Shown: one piece after another, positions 23,761 to 35,215 of the stretch
How the letters are laid out: each line of letters starts with the position of its first letter
How positions within the stretch are numbered: the first letter of the stretch is position 1
Assembly (NCBI GenBank): GCA_015501605.1
Contig: JADNRZ010000039.1
Span: forward strand, 124,001 to 188,000
Source: Panaeolus papilionaceus
Taxonomy: Eukaryota; Basidiomycota; Agaricomycetes; Agaricales
DNA length: 64,000 bases
Direction: 5' to 3'
Notes under the pieces: model-generated
Databases searched by the model: none
The model's input: only the letters and a program-made list of their open reading frames with translations
Told to the model about the DNA's origin: nothing
Position numbers and translations under genes: made by a program

Positions 23761-26160
23761 CCACTCTGCTCTCTTCGCTGCGGACCACCACCGATGTCCT
23801 TTTCTTCCTCCTCTAGATGAAAAATTATCTGCTTACCGCAAATTTCTTTTCGCATATTTTCTCTTGGAGGTTTATAGCTGTCGTGGGATTAAGGGATACG
23901 TAGCGTTATGGTTGGATGTGTTGTCTGCTCTACCTGTCGACAACACGTTGGGCACGGTTCAGGTGGATGTGGCATAAGGTTGGGCTGTCTCCTCTTTTGA
24001 AAGGATTTGGAATACATATAGGTGAGTCAATTATCCTGATTATATGTTAACTGACCTGAATCTGACGCACCTTCAATTCTCCCAGTGTATCTAGGTAGAA
24101 CAATTCTACGTTCTTTTGCGTTTTAACCAGAAGTGAAGTGAACATAAAACCCTACCATATACACCCATGCACCCCACAAGTTCCGGTGTAACTCTTCGCT
24201 ATCTTCCGTTCCCAATCTCAGCATACGCTCTAGACACACTATGTCGTCTCTGTCCCTGGAAAGTCATCCACTGCGTCGACGACTGATATCAGAACAACGA
24301 GGTCTAGGCTCACCAAAGTGGGATATGCGTGATGTCCTGGTGCTACTGAATCAATGACGGAAGCAGGCGAACCCAGAGCGGTGGTGGGAGCTGTCGTTGT
24401 CACTGTTGTGGGGCCGATATCAGGTGCTGATGTTGATGTTGATAATACGCCGACTCATGGTTAGTCCTCATTCATCTCATGGAGGATAAAAATGGCATCT
24501 AAAGTTCCCCATTCCCTTATTCTTGCAGCGCTGACTCAAGTAAGATGTCGTCGTCAACATCTGTGTTTTCGGGGTCACCTTCTACCAGTTTCCCTCACCT
24601 CTCCCCGATCACCTCTCTCCCCGTGTCTACACCCCTTCAACAGGGACCACCGCCCCAACTCCGCCTCGTGGAGGCCCGCCTTCAGTCTTACTAGCCGTTG
24701 TCATTAGGCCGGACGTGGTAGGAACGAGACAAGGAGGACTTGAAGGAGAAGGATTATGCCAGCATCGGGATGGGAACCCAAAGCCTCCGCCTCTGCTTTC
24801 GCCTCATTCTCATCCCGCATTCTATATCCTGCACCTGCACCTGCACCCCTCTCTTTCCTCGTCCACCTGCATCTAATATTACTGGGCATCCCTGAACTGC
24901 CAGCACAACCCTCAGCTAAAAAACCCCACGAAACGATACTGGACCCTACACAAATGCCTACCCGTCACGACGCGATATCGCAAATAGCAGAGATGACGAG
25001 GGAAGGGGGCAGCTTGGCATTGGTGGATATGATGAGTGGCACTATGGAGAGGCAGGTTGTTGCGATGAGTGGAAAGGGAGGCGAGAACGGGAAAACGGGA
25101 TGGAAAAACTGAACGGAAGAGAGGAGACAGGGAAGGAAACGTCTATGTTGTTGTTGAGCTGGGACGCTGGTGTTGACAAGAACACGAGCGGGGTTGAAGT
25201 GATGGGGGAGGAGAGAGAACATGAATTAGCGCCCCGACTGGTTGTGGTCGACTACCGATTCCCTCCATCACACCTGGTGGTTCTGGTCCCTCATCCTCAT
25301 GCACCGGTTTACATGCACTCCCGCCGCCTCCAACTTCAATATCAGCTGCATCATCCGTAACTTCAACATCGGCATCGTCACCAATATCACCCGCTCGTCT
25401 ATCAATACATACGATGACCGATACTTACTCTAAGGAACAACGAGGCGAAAATCGTAAAAGAGGTCAAGCTGGGTGGGGTGTGCGAATTGTAGAGGAACGG
25501 AGAGAAGGAGGGGGTAGTCAAGCTAGAGGGGACGAAAAACCAGAGAGAGAAAGGGAAAGACGCAAAGTCACCACCACTGGTTCTGTGAAACGACTGGTCC
25601 TCGTCGCTTACGCGCTCTAGATGGGGATCTATAACGAGTGTACGAGTTGCCATTGTTCAAAGCGAGAGTTCTGGGATAGGTGGTGAAGAGGGAGAAGAGG
25701 GATGTGAGGGCGGCGTTGGAGGATATAAGGACTGCACCTGATGAGGTGGAGAAACCCGCCTCCTCTGCGGTGGGAAGGGCGGGGATGAGGGTGATAGATA
25801 GGGAGAGTGTGAGGGACGCGCGGGAGGGGAGTGACTGTTACCGCCTATAGAGATCAATGTCTTCCTGCGTTGCCTCAGATTGAAATGGGTATCCCAACGT
25901 TTACGATGTCGTTGTCAATCGCGCTACCACTCCCCAGTACCACCTCCGAGACTCAACCTGCGAGTTCTCTAACCTGACTTTCCACTCTTTCTCTCCCTCC
26001 GGACGACCCTTTCACTTCCCCCACCTTGATATTGATGTCAACATCGGTTACATCACCATCCCCAACCCATTCCACTCCACGCGCCATCTCAACTGCAGTT
26101 CCCGATTACGCTCAATACTACTCATGCCAAAACGCAAGTTGAGGTCGGTGGATCTGATAG
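23761..26160 (+). pseudogene. H pseudogene 5
   Basis: Decayed copy of parent 47.17-50.26 kb. UTR intron at 24020-24095. Coding relics at 24310-24440 (ctcaccaaagtgggatatgcgtgatgtcctggtg; gtggtgggagctgtcgttgtcactg), 24740-24830, 24970-25060 (gcgatatcgcaaatagcagagatgacgagg, H 48925), 25670-25760 (ggatataaggactgcacctgatgaggtggag, H 49750) and 25850-26120. It contains the uninterrupted equivalent of the fold-back insertion site of copy 1 (ccattccactccacgcgcc). Frames are broken. Confidence 0.72.
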
Positions 26161-26812
26161 CGTCACGATATGAAAGTAATGGATGAGTATATAAAGGAGG
26201 AAGTCTCATTCGTAGTGCGCGTTAGTCGCGGTCAGGCGCTTTAGACTAGGAATATTATTTGAATCAACTTCCGTTATGTGCCTCTCACCAACGATCTCTT
26301 ACTACACTCAGTTTTCAGTGAATAACGACATTCTTCTTTCATGACTATGTATCGTCAGCTACGCTGCCCCTCCCTCTCTCTGCTTCTCATGATATCGCCC
26401 CGTTTTGTTTCCTGTAATCCTCAGCTCGCTATTGCCCCTATCAAAGCCTCATTAGTGCATGAATTAAGCCCAACAATCGTGTGCCCTCACAGTCGACATT
26501 ACCTTGAATTCGAGAATATTTTCAATGTGTATCACTAATGCAACAAAAGTGGCAAGCTCGAGATAGATGAGAAAAGACACCCATGGATAGATAAATTACA
26601 GACAATATTGACAGGAGGATGTACATAGCTAGAGAACGAGAGATATGAAATGCAAATAGGAAAATCAAAAACAAAAAAAAAATGAAAGAGAAAAGATGTT
26701 GTATGGGTGGTGGATGAAACTGAAACATTATATTGGTGTGTGGCTATTGTTTGACTTCGTAGCAAGAGACTTGCTGGAGTCTCGTGATGGTAGTTTAACA
26801 GTTCATAGCAGC
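26161..26812. other. Shared 3' spacer between H relic and G3
   Basis: Paralogous to 5241-6240 and 17481-18058. No gene seen. The 26750-26812 part (ttgacttcgtagcaagagacttgctggagtc) matches 6190-6225 downstream of G1. Confidence 0.5.
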
Positions 26813-28116
26813 TTAACGATCCCTGTTCCTGTGAAGCTTCTTTTCCAGATGCTTCACTGAATCGATGACCCTCCTGAAGGGCCCTTTCTTCTGCATTATA
26901 GGATTCGGGGTGGGTGCAACGAGCACAGGGATAGATTCAGAAGGTTCAGGGGTAGGAGGAGTGTCCGGTGCTGGGCCGAATTCTTCTAATTCCTTCTCGA
27001 ATTTCACAAGAAGGCCCTGCGTTTCCTCGAGTTGCGGAATAAGGGTGGCTATGAGCTGCTCGTCTGATCACTCCCTTGCATCCTGCAAATCTAACTGAAT
27101 GTTGGTTTGTTGTAATTGAAGACCCTGGATTTGGGTTTGGAGGTCATCATATAGATTTGATGCAAATGGGGTTTGTCGGAGGGGCTGTGAAGTTGAATCA
27201 TTAAGGGTATAGACTTTGCCATACCCAAACTGTCGCAAAGCACCATCTAAAATTGTCAGTGCAGACTCCTGTGTGTTTTGAAACCTGACCATACTACTTC
27301 TGCTGCTGCTGGAGTTCTAACGAGTGATGGGAATGTCATTGATTAATACCACAAGGAATTTCCGAGATTAGCATACCTTCCAGATCTCGTTTTGAAGCTG
27401 GATAAAATTGCTTTCTGCACGCCTCGAGGCGCTTTCGCCCCAAACAAGGTCCCACATTGTAGAAACAATTGTAGTGTTCCCACCTGGCTCAGGTCCTGTC
27501 AAGGCTTTAAAGGTTCGCAGGACCTGCCTTTGACTTCCAGGAAGACGTGGGTTGTGTATAGGTGTGAAGTAAAGAATATAGAACCATGGATTACTATGCT
27601 TGATGTTAGTGTGTGTCCCAAGAAAGAGGTGACTGGGGCTCACCCATTTGTCTGAATCATCTTTCTCAACATGGAGACTATGCCCATGGATGAGATTTTG
27701 GTATCTGCGAAGCCCGGAACATCCACGAGGTAAATTGGGTGCTCATTGCCATATCGGATATTCACGATCCGATAAATGTTTACTGATTGTGTAAACCCTT
27801 CCAACTTATTGCTGGAAATGCCGAGTGAGGGGTTTGGTGCGAGCGATTCTATGAACTGCGACAGAATTGGTCATGCCATTTTGTTGTAGTCTGATAATCA
27901 CCTCACTTACTGTACTCTTCCCTGACCCGGTTGGGCCAAGCAGGCTAGGCATACAAGTATAAGTTGTAATCTCAGAGTAGTATTGAGCACTTGCACAAAT
28001 ACGGCAAAACCAGTACTCCCATCTATTGGTCCTACTTTTGAGACCTGTTCTATCGACACAGCTCCAGAAATTGAAATATTTTTGAGTTTGGTTGCAAATT
28101 CCGGGATTGTAGACAT
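26813..28116 (-). pseudogene. G-domain GTPase G3, truncated by an in-frame stop
   Basis: Exons 28116-27995, 27944-27911, 27855-27644, 27593-27377 and 27316-26813. The G domain is fully open: GPTGSGKST, DVPGF and IVSTMWD are all present, with the same exon lengths as G2. Exon 5 has a TGA at 27068-27070 (minus), just after DLQDARE, where G1 and G2 read REQS. Without it the frame would continue to 26813 through a coiled coil, proline-rich linker and basic tail (VIDSVKHLEKKLHRNRD). The truncated product would be 277 aa: G domain plus part of the coiled coil. The first intron has a GC donor (gt|gcaagt), while all sister genes have GT. Called pseudogene, but a shortened functional GTPase is possible. 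Confidence 0.75.
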
Positions 28117-28654
28117 CGAGGGGTATTAGCGAGTGAAGAAGGGGACTTGGTATGTAAAAGCTAAGAGCCTTCGTATGTATAAGCACGAGGTGGCCTGAAG
28201 GATTTCTATTTGGGGGATCAATGCGATACGATAGCAATCAGATATTTATGTTTCCGTAACCCGTTGACAGAAGGAGAGTGATTGGGATGGTACCATGTCA
28301 AAATCGACACGACATTCGTCGTTCTCAGGTTTGAAGACGGAAATAGGTCAGCACCGACGACCAAGTACGGTATTGCATATCTTTATTAATCCCTGATCAT
28401 TCGGGACTTGTGTTCCCTCAATTTTTACCGATGCTATCATAATATCAAGTGGAAAAATGGGTGCCCTTCCGACGATGTAGAAATCAAAGGCGGGCTTCTA
28501 GCATTCGACGCAGCTTTAAGGATTGACATGCCGCAGAAAGCGATTACCGATCCATAATATGGGCTCCAAATATACAAAACCATTCACTATCGCATGAACA
28601 AGCGTCCGCTCCCCTGACTTCACAACTAAGACGCTCAAATTCAAATTCAAACCC

Positions 28655-28756
28655 AAGCCCCTGTCTGCGTCGATGGGCCAAATCGGAACTGCGCATGTGC
28701 CATGCACCGCATTCCCCAAATTTGGAAACCTGAACTTTGACTCGTGGTGTCGCAGC
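28655..28756. promoter_or_regulatory. Bidirectional promoter core, copy 5 (G3 / H pseudogene 6)
   Basis: aagcccctgtctgcgtcg, aactgcgcatgtgcc (CACGTG changed to CATGTG), ccaaatttggaaacctgaactttgactcgtgg. Same order as elsewhere. Confidence 0.55.
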
Positions 28757-28989
28757 TCTCCTCTTTATTAACCACTGATACCTCGCCTTCCTCCCCTAGG
28801 TCCCAATTGTTTTTTATGGAATCATTCCTTTCCCTTAATTGATAATTTGAAACTGTAAAGACTTGTGGCTATTTCTAGAGGACGGGGTACTGTGGATGGA
28901 GTCGTTGATGTCACATGTGGTTGCAGGCGTTTGTTCAGACTGCCATTGACGCGTTGAGCGCGGCTTAGGCCGCTGGGCTGTATCTTCTA

Positions 28990-30196
28990 TAACGATAACG
29001 CCGGCCAGCGGCATGGCCCGCTACCAATATGTTTCTATCTGTAACAGTTCGAAAGTGGTTGAATACCAGTATGTTTGGACCCATATCCACAGACAAAGCA
29101 ATCAAGGTCCAGGACTCATGCAAACATTGGGGATGTGATTCGAATAAATATCAATATTGTGCGCAGAGGGTGATGAACATGATAAATAGGCGTAGAAATA
29201 TGTTCGAATTCCTTGTAGACCTCGATGACCAAAAGTCTCTACATATATACATGAATATTATGTATCGAGAATAATCTATGACTACCTACAAGTACCTAAG
29301 ATGAAAGCCAAGCAGAATATTACTATGATACTAGTCAACTGAGAAATATCCGGAATATTCGAGCACACATCAAACAATCAAAGAATGTATGATCATGTTC
29401 AAGCTGGCTGTTCTTGGACAGGGAACCATTCAGGAGCCTTGAGGCTGCTACCTGGTCCTTGATATGTCAAGTAAGCGCTTAAGCATAATATCCGATACCG
29501 TGGTTGTAGCTATCCAGGGAAATAGAAGGAAGAATTTCAATTTTGATGGCAGAAAGTGTGATTGCCGCTCGTGGCCAACCATCGGTTGGTTCTTCCTGGC
29601 ACTCGCATGAATAAAGCAGTCCTATAGGGCGACCTTAACGCAACATATATGTCACTTAACGCAAACCAAACACCCCAACGAGCCAAGCATCGACATTTCA
29701 ATACGAAAGCGCACCCCCTTTTAATTGAATATTAGAGATGCTAGACCAGTTGGGATCGTTAAGCTATTGGAAATCCTGGTGCGTGTGATGGTATTGACCA
29801 AGCCATCGTAGTCAAGGACGAAGAGGGTATCAGATAAGATTTGTGGTGCGGGTTGTGGAGTGGCTGAGGACTCAATTTCCTGACGGACCTGACAAAGTAC
29901 AACCACCTCAAATCTTCCGCCATTTTTTTTTTTTTTGAACATTCCACTAAAATTCACTACCTACAGGTAGCAGGGATTACTGTCTATGAGAGTAGATACG
30001 TGCATCATGATGGTCACGTAGCAAAAGGGATACGGATAGAGGGGTCAGCACCTCAAGACGAGATATGCTCCAGAGAGCTCCAAGGTTAAGCGGAGTGGGA
30101 CAAAATTACCATAGAGACGTGAATGTACAGCCACCACAAATCCTCCGCCAAATTTTTTTTGAACATTTCACTAAAACCCACTACCTAAAGGTAGCG
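28990..30196. mobile_element. 1.2-kb insertion of unknown class in the H leader
   Basis: Paralogous leaders read gctgtatcttctcgtttaaaaggg (8593-8616) and gctgtatcttgttatttaaaaggg (20217-20240), so this DNA is inserted. Near its left end is CCCGCTACC (29017-29025) and at its right end the inverse GGTAGCGGG (30190-30198). The right 80-100 bp (nctccgcca, T-run, gaacattncactaaaa, ctacctNaaggtag) is present twice, at 29915-29978 and 30137-30198. A small hairpin ctacctaaaggtag lies at the right end. Short ORFs (29029-29274 plus, 29721-29957 minus) have no recognisable domain. Class undetermined; target duplication not evident. Confidence 0.55.
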
Positions 30197-31206
30197 GGGA
30201 TTAAAAGGGTTTGGCTGTCATATATGTGAGTGAATGATCCTGGTTTCCATTACTTGATCTGGCGCTGACGCAGCTTCAACGCTTTCAGTGTATTCAGGAA
30301 GAATAATCCTATTTTATTTTGGTGTTTTAACTATCTGTGGAGTGAAAACAAAACCCTACCATAACCCCTCATATACCGCACAAGTTCCTGTGTACTATCC
30401 CTTATTCCCAGCTCAGGGTGTTCTCTAGACACCACCACGTTATCCTGTCCTCGGAGGCCATCCACTGTGTCAACAACTGGTATCAACGAGGTCTGGCCTC
30501 GCCAAAGTAGCCCGTATGTGACGTCCTGGGGCTACTGGGACAACTACACGTGTATCAGAGGAGGTGATGAAAGAGCGGTGGTGTGATCGACCCCTGCCCA
30601 GTCCGTGTTTGTCCCGTGGAGGATAACTGGTCCCCATCCTTTTATTCAACGGCGACTCATTTATGACGACCTCGTCAACCTCTGCGACTTTGGAGCACAA
30701 TGTCAACGTCGGCTTCATAAACACACTCTTATTCACTCAGTCCCGCCACTTCTGTCACAATCGCAAGTTTTACTCTCCATTCACGCTCTTTGTGGAATAG
30801 CAATTGGGAGGGAGCCTGTGTAGCCAATCCACTCCCTGTTATCCGCTTCAACTCTGGCTTCAGCCACACCCGTCATCGCCATCGCTTTCTATGATTTCAT
30901 CAATGACTATCACTCTCATCAATGATCCACGAGATTCTCCTGCAATCAGTCAACATTCAACTTCCACTAGTTCTCCCTCCCCTCCCCCGATCTCCTCTCT
31001 CCCTGTGTCTACACCCCTTCAACGACACTCTCAGCTACCACTGCCCCAGCACCAGCTGCTCCATCTTGTGCAGTCCCGCGCTCTGTCGGACTAGTCGTCT
31101 TGGTACTAACAGACGTGGTGGAAACGACCCAGGTGGAGCGGAAGGAGAAGAATTACGCCATTATCGGGATGGGAAACCCAAAAACCTCCGCCTCTGCTTT
31201 CACCGC

Positions 31207-31880
31207 TGATGAGCAGCGCGCTCACCTGCACCCGTAAACCACCATTTTCGCATTTCACCATCACGCACGCACACGCGCTCCAATTCACGACGCTTACCCA
31301 TCCCGGTCATCACGGCTTCGTCACCAACTCACGGCGCTATCGCATAACTACGAGCGTCGCTCGTTACATTACCATCAGCCGACCAACTTACCTTGCAACT
31401 GCGCACCCCATGGCGCCTACGGACTCTAAAATCTGTTTAATTCATCAATTTTCTTCAATATTTACCCTCTTTCCATCGTCCAACTCCCATCTCCCCTCAC
31501 TTCACCCCCTCCTTTTGTCCATTTTAAGTTATTTCTTTTGTTTCAAACCCTTTCTTGTGCGCTTCGGCGCTTTCTTATTTCGTTTCGAACCCCCTTAGTT
31601 GGTATTTTAGCTCCGATTCACCTTTGTACATAGTCTAGAGGCTTCGTAAAAATACTACAGCTACTTTTATGCCCACATTTCGAACCTCTAAGTTTTAGTC
31701 TCACATATCAGTCCTAGGAAGCGTCGTCTGCTTCAAATATCTGTTTATTCTATCGCTACGAAGGCCTAGTCAACTACGGAAACACCTACACGCACCCTCA
31801 GAGCGACTCTTGCGACGTTGACCTCACTCCGGTCATCAGTGTGATTTGTTTACGCACCTGAAGACGTCGCGCGCACATCA
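31207..31880 (+). mobile_element. Solo-LTR-like element, copy 1, with 4-bp target duplication
   Basis: 674 bp starting TGATG and ending CATCA (5-bp inverted ends of LTR type, TG...CA), flanked by ccgc on both sides (31203-31206 and 31881-31884). It splits H pseudogene 6 at ctttcaccgc|ccattcc. The empty site is visible in pseudogene 2 at 9641-9660 and pseudogene 4 at 21227-21243. A second copy is at 44063-44773. It has no internal retroelement genes, which fits a solo LTR. The assignment to LTR rather than another short element rests on the ends and flanks only. Orientation is arbitrary. Confidence 0.75.
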
Positions 31881-32985
31881 CCGCCCCATTCCGATCCTGT
31901 ATCCTCATCACCCATCCCATCACGTTGATGTTCCGAATGCACCAGCCCGGCACCCCTCTGCCCTCGCTCTCCTATCTTTGGTACCACTCCGCATCCCTAA
32001 ACCTCAAGTATAACCCTCACCAAAACACCTCAAACAACGACGCGATATCACAAATAGCGGAGATTGCGAGTGAAGTGGGCTCCTTGGCGTTGGTCCGGAT
32101 GATGAGTGGCGTTGTGGAGGGGGAGGTCGTCGGGATGAATGGGGAGGAAACGGGGAACTCAAAAGACGACGGATTGGAAGAACTGAAGGGGAGAAATGAC
32201 GCGCCTGCGTTGTTGACTATGGATGTTGACGAGAATGAGAACGAGAGCGTGGTTTGGGTTGAAGGGGAGGGGGAGAGAACGTACACGCATCATAGAAGAT
32301 CAAGGACGCATCAGAGATGAACGGCTCGTTTAGATCGCCTACACAGTCTACAGGAAAATTGGTGGCGAGTGTGGGTGTTGCGATTTGTCCGAAGTGAGAG
32401 TCCGGGATGGGTGCTGGAGAAGGAGAGGAGAGGAGAGGGACGCGAGGGGGATGTTGGAGGATATAAGGGCGGTAAATGCGGTGGTGGAAGACGATGCTGG
32501 AGAGATTGCGTCCCAGGGTGAGGCTCAAGATGACGATGGAATACTACAAGGAGAATAGCGATCACTGCCTGTGGATACTGTTTCTCTGGCTCTCCTCAGC
32601 TTGAGCCAGGCAATCAATCCCACATTTACTGCAACGTCGCATGTTGCCACATCGTCCTCCATTTTCGTACCCTTCTCCCCTATCTCTACCTGAACCCGGT
32701 TTGGCGTTTCTCTAATCTCGCATTCTACACCTGCTCTGCCTCTTGAAGGACCAACGTCGACTTCAGTTTAACGACGACAGCAGCGATCTCAGCTTCCACG
32801 CCACTACTCGTTCCACTCTTCGCACCATTCCAATGGGTCACTCTCACTCGCTCTTAATGCCTCAAACCCCCAACGTGTTTTGCGCTCGTAGCTCTCAGGT
32901 GCATTCGGTTTCTCTATTAGGTGTATTGGTGTCCATTGTGTGGCGATACGTAGACTTCTCGAGGTCCATCTAGGAGACCTTAGTC

Positions 32986-33724
32986 ACGATGAGGCACTTT
33001 AGACTAGATATATCTATTTTAAGGGATTATATTATTCTGTTTCTCGTCCATCACCTGTCTCTCATTTGTCGTCTGCTTTTTCGGTGTAATTTGGTTGGAT
33101 AATTACATTTGTTTTTATCACAACTGCTCCTGCATCTAATGTATAACGCTAACTGAAGTTGTCGACCATCCTCGCATGTCTCGTTTATTCAGTAGCCAAC
33201 TAGAGCAGTACCTGACGATAATACGGTTTCATTCAAAATCTGTGGGTCCGAGATCTGAAGGAAAGTCCCACTGGTAGATTACTCTACAGCAGATTTTCGG
33301 CTATGTCATGTATATAAAGAAGTTATCCGAAGGGAAGAAAAGAAAGGCTATACAAAAATGTAAGGGGAAAACAGATGTCGAACTCGTTATGGTACTTGAA
33401 ACAGTATTCAAAAAACGGGAGATTATGGTTGTCAGGTGTGAAGCTGAAAGATGTTGCGAGTGGGAGAATGTTTGGGATGTGGACGGATACGTTTGGTGTT
33501 AATAGAGAGGCGGATGCCATTGGGAATCCGATGATTATTTATCATCGACGTGATCAAGCACAACACCTCAATCTTAAGTTTATTATACTTCCTTGATATT
33601 TCGAATTGTTTTTTCCCGCTGCATGAACCAAAGCGGCATGATCTTCGATTGCATGGTACCCTACTACAGACCTGACAGCAGGCAGACAGTTTAAATACAC
33701 GTTCCATGACAATATACAGTTAAA
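32986..33724. other. Spacer between H pseudogene 6 and F2, with P-like and F-box 3' flank pieces
   Basis: 32985-33160 is the shared H-tail spacer. 33430-33520 reads agtgggagaatgtttgggatgtggacggatacgtttgg, matching the distal P unit (11425-11465). 33520-33724 is the F-box 3' flank shared with 12055-12270. No gene of its own is seen; a 64-codon plus ORF at 33308 is lysine-rich and unsupported. Confidence 0.5.
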
Positions 33725-35215
33725 CTAGAACCCGACGTCAACGAATGTCATCGACGTCTCGATCTCAACACCTCTCCTGATCCTTTCCCTAAGAGTATCC
33801 TTGAACCCGGTTACATAGTGTTGAGCGTCGGAGGAATTCAACACGAACTTAGCACGGCAGTTAACGTTCAAAGAGAAACAGAATTTCGAAATCTTCGGGA
33901 ATTGGTCCTCTCTTGATATACAGTCTGCAATCGTCGACCAACTGTCCAGAGGAGGTAGCTTGTCCGAATCGCGAATAAACACAGCATCAAGGGTGAACGT
34001 TTCTAGGACGTTCACTTCCGAGATCTGTACTAGGAATGATGACACGTTGTCCAATGCCTTCTTGGATTGCGCAGGCGTACTATTGAGACTTATGCGCAGA
34101 GAGATATTTTGAAGCGAAGTGTATACACTCTTGATGTGCTCGGCAATTTGCAGCACGTTGAATGGGTTTCTCCCCGTTCGAGGTCGATATAAAATGACTG
34201 ATGAGATGGGACGAATATCAGCATGCCTGGACGTGTAAATTTTGCGACAGTGCATGCGCTTACAGTTTATTTCCAGAGTTCTTAGCTGACGTAGCTTTCC
34301 CAGCAAAGTTGACAACTCGACCCATGCATCTTCGTCAGATACCGCCAGTGAAAGGTGTTCAACACGAGGAAGCGGAAGCCCTAGACCCGGATCGCATAGT
34401 CTGATAAAGTCCCGGGTCAGAGACATCGAATATTGATTTGGGTCCAGAGCTTTGAATGAGAGGTACCGTAATTTGGAGAAGGGTGGTGCGTCTAATGTAC
34501 GAAGACGAGATCCGGGGTTGTAGTGCCTGTTAAACTCCATTTCTAGATGGGTGAGATTCGGGTATCTGTCGAGGATGTGGAGAGGGAATCGATCTGGGTT
34601 GTATACTTTGAATGTTGTGAGGTTTGATGACGAGGTGATGGGAACTATTTCAGCAAGCATGTAGAAGAGAAACCGTGGATTGTGGAGGGTCAGAGAGAGC
34701 AAAGATGACGGTGGTGACAATAGCGCATCCATCGTCTGGGTATCTTCCAAGATACCGTCCACGGTCGCTGATTTCAATGTTCCTCGGGAGATATAAAAGG
34801 CGATGAGTTTGTTGACGACGGAGGACGTACTGTCGGGCATCGTAGAGAAGCTGTCCTGTTGGAGTGTGATAGAATCTAGGCGGGGTAGCGCAATCATGAC
34901 CGATCCCCAGAGGTCAACAACATCCTTTGTTGTCCTTGGTTGTGTATTTTGTTCTCTGTCACGCAGATCGACCAGAAGACTTCGCACATAGGGCAAGTAC
35001 GACGTGTTTTGAGATAGACATTTAAGAACTGATAAAGTGCGTGCAATATTCTTGTTACTGAACCCCAAGTGAATGCGCTCGAAGATGAAGGGTCGACAAA
35101 TATTGGAGAATGTCTTGCAGCAATAAGATAATGATAACAGCGAGGACGGAGCGTTGTCATTTTTGACGAGGCAGATAATTTTGTGTATGAGCTCAAGGGG
35201 AAAGATTGGTTCCAT
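33725..35215 (-). CDS. F-box / LRR-like protein F2
   Basis: Single-exon ORF of 496 aa, starting MEPIFPLELIHKI and ending in a conserved C-terminus (ETSMTFVDVGF). It is co-linear with F1 over its whole length without gaps, with most positions identical. The F-box-like N-terminus (FPLELIHKIICLV, CCKTFSNICRPFIFERI) is followed by Leu-rich repeats (NLTTFKVYNPDRFPLHIL, LTHLEMEFN, KLRYLSFKA). Differences from F1 are scattered substitutions with the frame kept, which argues that both copies stay under coding constraint. It is likely a substrate receptor of an SCF ubiquitin ligase (family knowledge); substrate unknown. It sits where other modules have a GTPase gene, next to promoter core copy 6. Confidence 0.8.
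   Translation of the reverse strand: MEPIFPLELIHKIICLVKNDNAPSSLLSLSYCCKTFSNICRPFIFERIHLGFSNKNIARTLSVLKCLSQNTSYLPYVRSLLVDLRDREQNTQPRTTKDVVDLWGSVMIALPRLDSITLQQDSFSTMPDSTSSVVNKLIAFYISRGTLKSATVDGILEDTQTMDALLSPPSSLLSLTLHNPRFLFYMLAEIVPITSSSNLTTFKVYNPDRFPLHILDRYPNLTHLEMEFNRHYNPGSRLRTLDAPPFSKLRYLSFKALDPNQYSMSLTRDFIRLCDPGLGLPLPRVEHLSLAVSDEDAWVELSTLLGKLRQLRTLEINCKRMHCRKIYTSRHADIRPISSVILYRPRTGRNPFNVLQIAEHIKSVYTSLQNISLRISLNSTPAQSKKALDNVSSFLVQISEVNVLETFTLDAVFIRDSDKLPPLDSWSTIADCISREDQFPKISKFCFSLNVNCRAKFVLNSSDAQHYVTGFKDTLRERIRRGVEIETSMTFVDVGF

Larger units (their letters stand above)
28757..32985 (+). pseudogene. H pseudogene 6, split by two insertions
   Basis: Decayed copy of parent 47.17-50.26 kb. The 5' leader (28860-28989) stops at ggctgtatcttct and resumes at 30197 (ttaaaagggtttggctg) after a ~1.2-kb insertion. 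Coding relics follow: 30500-30530, 30650-30700 (gcgactcatttatgacgacctcgtcaac), 30960-31040 and 31150-31206. The copy is split again by a solo-LTR-like element and continues at 31881 (ccgccccattccgatcctg) through 32040-32110 (gcgatatcacaaatagcggagattgcgag, closest to parent), 32450-32480 and 32720-32860 (gtgaaccaac...accattccaatgggtcactctcac). Stops occur in every frame. Confidence 0.72.

Noticed and set aside
29029..29274. 81-codon plus ORF inside the 1.2-kb insertion as a transposase fragment
   Set aside because: No recognisable motif and no continuation; openness alone is not support.
30020..30110. 5S rRNA-like stretch (gtcagcacc...gttaagcggagtggg)
   Set aside because: Only the gttaagcggag core fits; spacing to the agcac block is ~10 nt too long and the remaining helices are absent.
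30181..30198. Helitron 3' end
   Set aside because: A hairpin is present, but the terminus lacks CTRR and the insertion is not clearly between A and T.
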